The notes below the pieces were generated by a model that worked only from the letters and a program-made list of their open reading frames with translations, had not been told where the DNA came from and ran no database searches. DNA of 39,529 bases, from NCBI RefSeq assembly GCF_022884085.1, contig NZ_JAGGCS010000006.1, positions 1 through 39,529 of the forward strand. Direction: 5' to 3'. Below are positions 32,069-39,529 of this stretch, piece by piece. This DNA is from Paenirhizobium cremeum. Its GTDB lineage: Bacteria; Pseudomonadota; Alphaproteobacteria; Rhizobiales; Rhizobiaceae. Positions within the stretch are counted from its first letter, which is position 1, and each line of letters opens with the position of its first letter. The position numbers were made by a program, and so were the translations under genes.

Positions 32069-32674
32069 TCAATCGAGAATTCTGAGAAGCGCATCGGCGG
32101 CGGCATGGGTGGCCGCCGGCTTCGGGCCGGTCTTGCCAACGATGCGGATGCCCTGGAGAAAGGCCATGACGGCAAGCGCGGCCGTATCCACATCGACATC
32201 GCGCGAGATCGACCCGTCCGCCTGCCCGTCGCGAATGAAGCCGCGGATCTGCTCCAGTGTACGGGCTTGCGAGAGGGCGACCCGTGCATCCACTTCGGCG
32301 TCGAAAAGGGCGAGTTCGACGGCGGCGCCGATGGCAAGGCAGCCGCGGCGTCCGGTCTCGCCGCAGGCTGCGTCTGCATAGAAATGCAGCATGCCGCGCA
32401 CCTTGTCGCGGCCGGTCGAAAACGGTGCAAGCTCGGCTTCGAGCAGGGCGTTGCGCACCTGCTTGTAGCGATCGAAGGCCGCAAGGAAGATCGCCTTCTT
32501 GTCCTGGAATGCTTTGTAGATGCTGCCGGCCGTCAGGCCCATCGCCGCCTTGAGATCGGTGATGGACGTGCCGTGATAACCGCGCTCGGTGAAGACGACG
32601 ATGGCCGCGTCGAGCGCGTCATCAATGTCGAATTCCCGGGGACGGCCTGCGGTGCGGTGACTGGTGGCGGACAT
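32069..32674 (-). CDS. TetR/AcrR family regulator
   Basis: A 201-residue TetR-type repressor. The N-terminal helix-turn-helix is GRPREFDIDDALDAAIVVFTERGYHGTSITDLKAAMGLTAGSIYKAFQDKKAIFLAAFDRY; the C-terminal ligand/dimer domain has the TetR_C-like RGCLAIGAAVELALFD stretch. The ATG at 32674 is chosen as the start because it lies right next to the helix-turn-helix; an earlier start would run through the operator at 32697-32720. It probably represses itself and the MFS gene downstream and is released by a substrate of the pump. Confidence 0.93.
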   Translation of the reverse strand: MSATSHRTAGRPREFDIDDALDAAIVVFTERGYHGTSITDLKAAMGLTAGSIYKAFQDKKAIFLAAFDRYKQVRNALLEAELAPFSTGRDKVRGMLHFYADAACGETGRRGCLAIGAAVELALFDAEVDARVALSQARTLEQIRGFIRDGQADGSISRDVDVDTAALAVMAFLQGIRIVGKTGPKPAATHAAADALLRILD

Positions 32675-32696
32675 GATCGAACTGTATTGGCGGTTA

Positions 32697-32720
32697 ATTT
32701 GGAAATGATCGTTTCCAAAT
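32697..32720. promoter_or_regulatory. TetR operator palindrome
   Basis: Perfect 9-bp arms ATTTGGAAA and TTTCCAAAT with spacer TGATCG, which is typical of AcrR/NemR-like TetR operators. It is 23 bases before the TetR start. Confidence 0.8.
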
Positions 32721-32840
32721 AGAGGCAAAATTGCCGGGCGTCAAGGCCGGCCGACAGGCCGCAACGGTGTTCTTCTCTTCGCTTGCCTGCCGCGACAGGC
32801 AGCGCTAGCCTCCGCCCAGCGTTAGAACAGAGGGAACGAG

Positions 32841-33866
32841 ATGCGGGTTTTCTATTCCGAAAAACATAAGCTTAGGGATGCCAAGACGGAGCTGCACGGC
32901 GGCCTGCTGGTGAAGCCCTTCGAGGGGCCTTTCCGGGCCGAATGGATATTGGCGGCGGTGAAGGAAGCGGGTTTTACCGACGTGGTGGCCCCGGCGGAAT
33001 ATGGCCTCGACACTGCGAAAAAGGTGCATGACGAGAACTTCCTCGAATTCCTGCGCACCTGCTGGGATCGCTGGACGGCGGCCGGTTATCCGGGCGAAGC
33101 GATCCCGACGGCTTACGCTTATCGCCGCAGCCGTAACCGCGTGCCGCGCAATATCGACGGCGCCGTCGGCTATTATGCCAATTCCGTCGAGACTTCGATC
33201 TCGGGCGGCACCTATGAGGCGGCGCTATCGTCGATGAATGTCGCGCTTTCCGGCGCCGACTGGCTGAAGGAGGGCAACCGCTTCGCCTTCTCGCTCTGCC
33301 GTCCGCCGGGCCATCACGCCGGCATCGATCTTTTCGGCGGCTACTGCTTCATCAACAATGCCGCTGTCGCCGCCCAGTGCCTCTTGGACCATGGCGCGAA
33401 GAAGGTGGCGATCCTCGACGTCGATTTCCACCATGGCAACGGCACGCAGGACATCACTTATCATCGCGACGACATCTTCTTCGCTTCCCTGCATGGCGAT
33501 CCGGCCGACGCTTTCCCCTATTTCCTCGGCTATGCCGACGAAACCGGCGAAGGCGCGGGCGTGGGCCTGAACGCCAACTATCCGATGCCGGCCGGCACGC
33601 CCTTCGACGTCTGGTCGGAAGCCCTTGCGGATGCGCTGAAGCGGATCGAGGCCTATGGCGCCGAGGCCATCGTGCTGTCGCTTGGTGTCGACACCTTCGA
33701 GAAGGACCCGATCAGTTTCTTCAAGCTCACCACACCGGACTATATCCGCATGGGCCGGATGGTGGCCGCAACCGGCCTGCCGGTGCTCACCGTGATGGAA
33801 GGCGGCTACGGCGTGCCGGAAATTGGCCTCAACGTCGCCAACGTGCTGAAGGGGTTGGAGGACTGA
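32841..33866 (+). CDS. Histone deacetylase family / acetylpolyamine amidohydrolase
   Basis: A 341-residue zinc deacetylase of the arginase/HDAC fold. His158 and His159 (CRPPGHHAG), zinc ligands Asp195 and His197 (LDVDFHHGNGT) and Asp284 (LSLGVDTFEKDP), plus Tyr323 (MEGGYGVPE) form the active site. EGPFRAEWIL, ISGGTYEAALS and FASLHGDPADAFPYFLGYADE(T)GEG are typical of acetylpolyamine amidohydrolases, which remove acetyl groups from putrescine, cadaverine or spermidine derivatives. No polyamine genes are directly beside it. Start 32841 follows GGAACGAG. Confidence 0.93.
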   Translation: MRVFYSEKHKLRDAKTELHGGLLVKPFEGPFRAEWILAAVKEAGFTDVVAPAEYGLDTAKKVHDENFLEFLRTCWDRWTAAGYPGEAIPTAYAYRRSRNRVPRNIDGAVGYYANSVETSISGGTYEAALSSMNVALSGADWLKEGNRFAFSLCRPPGHHAGIDLFGGYCFINNAAVAAQCLLDHGAKKVAILDVDFHHGNGTQDITYHRDDIFFASLHGDPADAFPYFLGYADETGEGAGVGLNANYPMPAGTPFDVWSEALADALKRIEAYGAEAIVLSLGVDTFEKDPISFFKLTTPDYIRMGRMVAATGLPVLTVMEGGYGVPEIGLNVANVLKGLED

Positions 33867-34051
33867 ACGGCAACTGCAGCATGGAGAGAGCGGGGTGTCG
33901 GCGCGGCGCGGATGACATTGCCGTAACGGAGATAGTCGCGCATCCAAATCCGCCTTTGGCCGGATATGTCCGCCATTCGTCCAGTCCGATGCTTTTTCCC
34001 TATGTTGAAAGGGCTATTCTCGGCTATCTCAAAATTCATGGAGAGCGAGAA

Positions 34052-34612
34052 ATGTCCGATATCAACACCGCATTGATTGTCATCGACGCCCAGGAGTCCT
34101 TTCGCCAGCGGCCCTACTGGGATCAGGAAAGGGCTGAGGTATATATCGAGCGCCAGCAGGCTTTGATCGACGGCGCCCGCGCCGCGGGCATTCCGATCGT
34201 GCGTATTTTCCATGTCGATGCCGATGAACCTTTCACGCTCGAAAGCGGCTTCGTGCGCACGCTTGCCGAACTGCGGTTTGAGCCCGACGTTACCTTCCAC
34301 AAGAGCCGGCATTCAGCGCTCGTCGGGTCCGGCCTTGATGTCTGGCTGGTGGAAAACGGCATACGTCGGCTGATTATATCCGGTATCCGCACGGAGCAAT
34401 GCTGCGAAACGACGACGCGGCATGCCTCCGATCTCGGCTGGGACGTCGATTTCGTTTCCGAGGCGACGCTGACCTTCCCGATGACCCATGCCTCGGGCGA
34501 GACCTTCGATGCCGACGCCATCCGCAAACGGACCGAACTGGTGCTTTCAGGCCGCTTCGCCCGCATCGCGACCGTCGAGGAAGTGCTGGGGAAAAAGGCG
34601 CTTGCCGCATGA
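34052..34612 (+). CDS. Isochorismatase-like cysteine hydrolase
   Basis: A 186-residue cysteine hydrolase. The triad is Asp12 (LIVIDAQESF), Lys84 (VTFHKSRHSAL) and Cys117 (GIRTEQCCETTTRHA). Members hydrolyse isochorismate, nicotinamide, ureidoacrylate or other amides; the substrate here cannot be read. Start 34052 follows GAGAGCGAGAA. The last codons overlap the GlxA-type regulator by ATGA, so they are translated together, suggesting that the regulator controls this hydrolase. Confidence 0.93.
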   Translation: MSDINTALIVIDAQESFRQRPYWDQERAEVYIERQQALIDGARAAGIPIVRIFHVDADEPFTLESGFVRTLAELRFEPDVTFHKSRHSALVGSGLDVWLVENGIRRLIISGIRTEQCCETTTRHASDLGWDVDFVSEATLTFPMTHASGETFDADAIRKRTELVLSGRFARIATVEEVLGKKALAA

Positions 34613-35613
34613 CAAGGAGCGGTCCGGAAGGAGAAAGGCAGACCGTTCCGGTGTTCACGCTGGTGCCGCCGGAGGCGCTGCTGATCGATATCGCCGGACC
34701 GCTCGAAGTGCTGCGCTATGCCAATATCGAGCAGAACGACCTGCATTTCGATTGCCGCTATATTTCCGACCGCGCCAGTCAGACGACCTCAATCGGGTTG
34801 AGGATCGACGGCCTCGAACCCCTGCCGGAGCGATTGCCGCAAGGGGCGATGCTCGTCATCTCCGGGAGTCTTTCGGTCGGGCTTGCCGAATTGCGCGGCG
34901 ATCCCGAGCTTCGTCGGCTGAGAGACTGGCTGCGCGCGGTCGTCACGGACGATACGCGGTTGGTGACGGTGTGCTCCGGCGCCTTGCTCGCGGCTGCGGC
35001 CGGGCTGATGGATAGCCGGCAATGCACCACCCATGCGGATTGCATCGAAGAGCTCCGGTCGATCGCGCCGACCGCGGCCGTGCTGGAAAACCGGCTCTAT
35101 GTCGAGGACGGCAACCGCTTTTCCAGCGCCGGCATTTCCACCGGCATCGACCTCATGCTGCACGTGGTCGCGCAGCTCACTTCGGCGCGAGTTGCACTCG
35201 CCGCCGCCCGCCGCATGGTCATCTATCTGAGGCGGAGTGGGTCCGATCCGCAATTATCGCCCTGGCTCTCCGGCCGCAATCACATCCATCCGGCCATCCA
35301 TCGCATTCAGGATGCGGTAATGCAGGAGCCGGCGCGGGATTGGAGCCTTAGCGATCTGGCGCGTCTCGGGGCGCTCAGCGAGCGCCATCTGACGCGGCTC
35401 TTCCGCGAGCATACCGGCCTGTCGGTGACGGAATATGTCAACACCATGCGGGTCGCACTTGCCCGCGACCTCCTTTCCCAGACCCGCCTTGACATGGAAA
35501 GCGTGGCGGAACGGGCAGGCTTCTCCTCGACCCGCCATTTGCGCCGCGTCTGGGCGGAACATCAGCCCTTGCCGCCCAGTCGGTATCGCAGGGAGAGGGA
35601 CGGGGACGCATAA
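34609..35613 (+). CDS. GlxA-type AraC regulator with DJ-1/PfpI domain
   Basis: A 334-residue regulator. Residues about 12-190 form the DJ-1/PfpI (glutamine-amidotransferase-like) sensor: VFTLVPPEALLIDIAGPLEVLRYAN, then the elbow LVTVCSGALLAAAAGLMDSRQCTTHADC. Residues about 230-330 have the double AraC helix-turn-helix (DWSLSDLARLGALSERHLTRLFREHTGLSVTEYVNTMRVALARDLL and MESVAERAGFSSTRHLRRVWAEHQPLPPSRYRR). Start 34609 overlaps the preceding stop by 4 bases. Ligand unknown; probable activator of the isochorismatase operon. Confidence 0.94.
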   Translation: MTRSGPEGERQTVPVFTLVPPEALLIDIAGPLEVLRYANIEQNDLHFDCRYISDRASQTTSIGLRIDGLEPLPERLPQGAMLVISGSLSVGLAELRGDPELRRLRDWLRAVVTDDTRLVTVCSGALLAAAAGLMDSRQCTTHADCIEELRSIAPTAAVLENRLYVEDGNRFSSAGISTGIDLMLHVVAQLTSARVALAAARRMVIYLRRSGSDPQLSPWLSGRNHIHPAIHRIQDAVMQEPARDWSLSDLARLGALSERHLTRLFREHTGLSVTEYVNTMRVALARDLLSQTRLDMESVAERAGFSSTRHLRRVWAEHQPLPPSRYRRERDGDA

Positions 35614-35761
35614 GGGCGACGTCCCCGGCGAGGGGTTGCTTCATTCTCCGGCGAGATTGTCGGATCACAGAAATTGAATGGTCGGCCGGCTTTCCGGTTG
35701 CTAACCTTTGGCAACGCACGTCCGGCCCTCAGGGTCGTTTTCAGGATTCCGGAGTTATTTC

Positions 35762-36712
35762 ATGCAGATGCGCGCACTCGGCCGTACCGGCCTCTCGATC
35801 TCCCCGGTCGTCTTTGGCGGCAATGTGTTCGGCTGGACGGCGGACGAGAAGACCTCATTCGACCTGCTCGACGCCTTTTTCGATGCCGGTTACAACGCCA
35901 TCGACACGGCCGACGTCTATTCCGCCTGGGTGAATGGCCATGAGGGGGGTGAGAGCGAGACGGTCATCGGCAGGTGGCTGAAGCGCGGCCATGTTGCCCG
36001 CGACAAGGCGGTGATCGTTACCAAGGTCGGCTTCGACAACAATGGCCGCAAGACGGGCCTCAGCGCCAGATGGATCGCGGAGGCCGTGGAGGCTTCGCTC
36101 CGCCGGCTGCAGACCGATTACATCGACCTCTATCTCTCCCACAAGCCGGACCCGGATGTGCCTCACGAGGAGACGCTTGCGGCTTTTCAAACGCTGAAGG
36201 AACAGGGCAAGGTTCGGGCTATCGGCTGCTCCAATTTCGATGCCGATCAGCTTGCCGCATCCTTCGAGGCGGCGAGCGCGCACAACCTGCCGCGCTACGA
36301 CGTGATCCAGCCGGAATACAATCTCTATACCCGCAACAAGTTCGAGGGCGCGCTCGCCGACCTCTGCGTCCGGGAAGAAATCGGGGTCATCAGCTATTAC
36401 GCGCTGGCCGCCGGTTTTTTGACCGGCAAGTATCGCGAAGCCAGGCACACCGAAGGCGCAGCCCGCGGCTACCGGGTCGGCGATTACCTGAACGACAGGG
36501 GTTTCCGCACTCTCGCGGCCCTCGATCAGGTGGCGATGGAAACGGGTGCGACGCAGGCGGCGATTGCGATCGCATGGGTTGCCGCGCGCTCGGGCATCAC
36601 CGCGCCGATCGCCAGCGCCACCAGCCTGCGTCAGCTCGAAAGCATGATCGCGGCCGGCAAGCTTCAGCTTACGGAAGCGCAGATGGCTTTGCTCGATGCT
36701 GCCGGAGCCTGA
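35762..36712 (+). CDS. Aldo/keto reductase
   Basis: A 316-residue NADPH-dependent oxidoreductase with the AKR tetrad: Asp48 and Tyr53 (AIDTADVYSAW), Lys88 (VIVTKVGF) and His127 (DLYLSHKPDPD). The NADP-binding C-terminal end SGITAPIASATSLRQLESMIAA is present. Similar to the YajO / voltage-gated channel-beta-like AKR groups; substrate unknown. Start 35762 (MQMRALGRTGLS) gives the family start; 35768 is also possible. It follows the GlxA gene after about 150 bases and precedes a GNAT gene by 4 bases. Confidence 0.95.
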   Translation: MQMRALGRTGLSISPVVFGGNVFGWTADEKTSFDLLDAFFDAGYNAIDTADVYSAWVNGHEGGESETVIGRWLKRGHVARDKAVIVTKVGFDNNGRKTGLSARWIAEAVEASLRRLQTDYIDLYLSHKPDPDVPHEETLAAFQTLKEQGKVRAIGCSNFDADQLAASFEAASAHNLPRYDVIQPEYNLYTRNKFEGALADLCVREEIGVISYYALAAGFLTGKYREARHTEGAARGYRVGDYLNDRGFRTLAALDQVAMETGATQAAIAIAWVAARSGITAPIASATSLRQLESMIAAGKLQLTEAQMALLDAAGA

Positions 36713-36716
36713 TGCC

Positions 36717-37163
36717 ATGGTCCTCGAAATCCGTGACGCGGGGCCCGGTGACGAGGCGGCGTGGCGCCGCCTGTGGGACGGCTATCTCAGCTTCTACGAC
36801 GTCGCGCTTGCCGATGACGTGACCGACCTGACCTGGTCCCGTATCCTCGATCCGCAGTCCCGCGTAGCCATGCGGGTAGCGGTCGTGGATGGGGAACTAG
36901 CCGGCTTCGCCATCCACCATTTCCATGATTCCACCTGGGTGAAGACCCCGGACTGCTATCTGGAAGACCTCTATCTCGACGAACGTTTCCGCGGCCATGG
37001 CATCGGCCGGGCGCTGATCGACGACCTCATCGGGATCGCGCGGCAAAAGGGCTGGTCGCGCCTCTATTGGCACACCAATCGCGACAATGCGCAGGCGCGG
37101 AAGCTCTACGATACTTACGCGCAGGAAGACGGGCATGTGCGCTACCGGATGAAGCTTGGCTGA
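36717..37163 (+). CDS. GNAT family N-acetyltransferase
   Basis: A 148-residue acetyltransferase. EIRDAGPGDEAAWRRLWDGYLSFYDV is the first part; CYLEDLYLDERFRGHGIGRALIDDLIGIARQKGWSRLYWHTNRDNAQARKLYDTYAQEDGHVRYRM gives the acetyl-CoA loop (R-G-H-G-I-G-R) and the end of the fold. This is the pattern of GNATs near AAC(6')/diamine-type enzymes; acceptor unknown. Start 36717, 4 bases after the aldo/keto reductase stop, so co-transcribed. Confidence 0.93.
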   Translation: MVLEIRDAGPGDEAAWRRLWDGYLSFYDVALADDVTDLTWSRILDPQSRVAMRVAVVDGELAGFAIHHFHDSTWVKTPDCYLEDLYLDERFRGHGIGRALIDDLIGIARQKGWSRLYWHTNRDNAQARKLYDTYAQEDGHVRYRMKLG

Positions 37164-37172
37164 TGCCTGTCT

Positions 37173-38063
37173 TCACTCCGTGTGTCGGAAGAAATCGATG
37201 AAGGCTCTCAGCGCCGGCCGCATCTGCCGGCGCGAGGGATAGTAGATGTAGAAGCCTTCGAAGGGCGGACACCAGTCTTCCAGCACCCTGACCAGTTGTC
37301 CCGTCTCCAGCGCTTCCAGCACGCGGGCATCGAACAGATAGGCAAGCCCCGCTCCGTCGAGGCAGGCGGACAGGATCAGCTTGTCATCCGGCAGGATCAG
37401 CGGTCCGTCGACGGAAACCGTGAGCGTCCGTGCGTCCTTCTCGAATTCCCAGCGATAGATGCGGCCACTGGAGAAGCGCCGTCGGATGCAGCGATGATCG
37501 GCCAGATCGCGCGGATGGGCGGGCTTCGGATGATTGGCGAAATAGCCCGGCGCCGCCACCACCGCGCCGCGCAAGGGGCCGCAGGCGCGCACCGCGATCA
37601 TGTCGGCCTCGAGGCTTTCGCCAAGCCGGATGCCCGCGTCGTAGCCCTGTTCGACGATGTCCTCGAAGGTATCCGCTGTCACCAGCTCGACGGTGATATC
37701 GGGATAGCGCGCCAGGAAGTCTCCAAGGCGTGGCGCGATCAGGTGTTCTGCCGCCGGACGCGGCATGGTGACCTTCAGCAGGCCAGCCGGCGCGGCGCGG
37801 CTGTCTGCCAGCGCCGCCACCGCGCCGTCGATATCGCGAAGCGCCGGTGTTAGGCTGTCGAGCAGTCTGCGGCCCTCCTCGGTTGGCGCGACGCTGCGGG
37901 TGGTGCGTGCCAGAAGCCGGATGCTGAGGCTTGCCTCCAGCGAGGCGACGGCATGGCTGACGGCCGAAGGCGCAATTGCCAGCTCGTCGGCCGCCTTACG
38001 GAAGCTGCGATGCTCGGCGACGGAGGCGAAAACTGCGAGCTGGGAAAGTTGGATCCGGTTCAT
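37173..38063 (-). CDS. LysR family transcriptional regulator
   Basis: A 296-residue LysR regulator. N-terminal helix-turn-helix: QLSQLAVFASVAEHRSFRKAADELAIAPSAVSHAVASLEASLSIRLLARTTRSVAPTEEGRRLL. The effector domain follows (AAPAGLLKVTMPRPAAEHLIAPRLGDFLARYPDITVELVT ... ). It is divergent from the aldo/keto reductase at 38213, a usual target arrangement. The start codon lies at the edge of a 21-base palindrome that is its likely binding site. Confidence 0.95.
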   Translation of the reverse strand: MNRIQLSQLAVFASVAEHRSFRKAADELAIAPSAVSHAVASLEASLSIRLLARTTRSVAPTEEGRRLLDSLTPALRDIDGAVAALADSRAAPAGLLKVTMPRPAAEHLIAPRLGDFLARYPDITVELVTADTFEDIVEQGYDAGIRLGESLEADMIAVRACGPLRGAVVAAPGYFANHPKPAHPRDLADHRCIRRRFSSGRIYRWEFEKDARTLTVSVDGPLILPDDKLILSACLDGAGLAYLFDARVLEALETGQLVRVLEDWCPPFEGFYIYYPSRRQMRPALRAFIDFFRHTE

Positions 38064-38083
38064 TGTTCTATCTGATAGAACAA
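38063..38083. promoter_or_regulatory. 21-base perfect palindrome at the LysR start (LysR box)
   Basis: Arms TTGTTCTATC and GATAGAACAA around one T. It contains the T-N11-A pattern of LysR-type boxes and touches the A of the LysR ATG. It lies 130 bases from the divergent aldo/keto reductase. Confidence 0.75.
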
Positions 38084-38167
38084 ACTGAGCGCCTTTGCAG
38101 CAATTATCAGAGCGGCGATCAGGGCTTACCTTGCCTTTGTCCGCTTGAGGCCGCCTCCCGGCCGTAA

Positions 38168-39208
<1,041 letters not shown>

Positions 39209-39240
39209 GAGCCGAAGCGGCGACGTTCTTGGGTTACACC

Positions 39241-39415
39241 CCTCTGCCCTGCCGGGCATCTCCCCCTCAACGGGGGAGATCGGCAGAACGGCTGACCTTT
39301 CTACCTCCCCAATTTTCTCCCCCACATGTCGAAAGTGTTTTCGCTAGAGAGGGAGCGAGAGACGGCGACTATCCGATCTCCCCCCTTGAGGGGGAGATGC
39401 CCGGCAGGGCAGAGG
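39241..39415. repeat. RIME-like intergenic inverted repeat
   Basis: 43-base arms at 39241-39283 and 39373-39415 are reverse complements with one mismatch; each arm holds its own hairpin (ATCTCCCCC with GGGGGAGAT). This matches the rhizobial intergenic mosaic element pattern. No gene is seen in 39209-39497. Confidence 0.85.
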
Positions 39416-39497
39416 GAGGTGAACCACAAGCTAATAGCTTCGGAATCCAAGACAGCTCGCGTCCTTGCCGGGATTGCTCCCTGAAGTTGGGGTGGCT

Positions 39498-39529
39498 CTA
39501 GCCAAGTTCCAGCGTCGTGATGCCGTAGA
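39498..39529 (-). CDS. Partial C-terminus of a gene beyond the window
   Basis: A minus-strand frame with TAG at 39498-39500 gives the end YGITTLELG before the window edge. The residues look protein-like, but nine are too few to identify a family. Confidence 0.3.
   Translation of the reverse strand, partial: YGITTLELG

Overview
The window looks like chromosomal DNA of an alphaproteobacterium of the order Hyphomicrobiales, most likely Rhizobiaceae (Rhizobium/Agrobacterium/Ensifer/Shinella type). This is inferred from the high GC, a BA14K-family protein, rhizobial-type small secreted proteins, and a long intergenic inverted repeat of the RIME type at the right end. No species call is made.

Layout. 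(1) 1-2694 is one end of an integrative element that continues to the left. On the minus strand it carries a P4-type tyrosine integrase, an unknown protein with an in-frame hexanucleotide repeat, an AlpA-like regulator and a gene cut by the window edge. It is visibly more AT-rich than the rest. 2695-3222 is a gene-poor junction. (2) 3223-8931 is a core block: YigZ/IMPACT, a TPR lipoprotein (TadD-like), an M17 leucyl aminopeptidase, a MarR-type regulator next to an NlpC/P60 hydrolase, a small secreted protein and a DUF1003 membrane protein. (3) 9030-16832 is a complete, compact (about 7.8 kb) integrative element inserted in the 3' end of tRNA-Leu(CAG). A perfect 21-bp direct repeat bounds it. 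It carries a tyrosine integrase at the tRNA end, an HNH nuclease at the far end, a serine recombinase, a four-gene operon of unknown function in which every junction is a 4-bp ATGA overlap, an RNase HI and a minus-strand cargo gene. It has no capsid, terminase, portal, conjugation or recognisable replication genes. (4) 16817-39529 is core/accessory chromosome: tRNA-Leu, BA14K protein, SelT/W/H-like protein, DoxX, glutamine amidotransferase, O-acetyltransferase, LysE exporter, thioesterase, DUF1508 protein, LepA (EF4), two MFS transporters, a nitrilase/GNAT pair, SnoaL-like protein, XRE-cupin regulator, a TetR/MFS efflux pair, an acetylpolyamine-deacetylase-like enzyme, an isochorismatase/GlxA pair, two aldo-keto reductases and a LysR regulator.

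How parts work together. The tRNA element has a readable attachment architecture: integrase start, a pair of 7-bp direct repeats with a 12-bp period (arm-type sites), an 8-bp-arm inverted repeat, then the core inside the tRNA. The overlapping four-gene operon, with a zinc-knuckle-like protein and a last gene that resembles the C-terminal domain of phage antirepressors, is the best candidate in the window for an undescribed system. Several regulators have strong dyads next to their own start (TetR, LysR, XRE-cupin), which suggests autoregulation.

Limits: all functions come from reading motifs by eye. No database search, folding or alignment was run.
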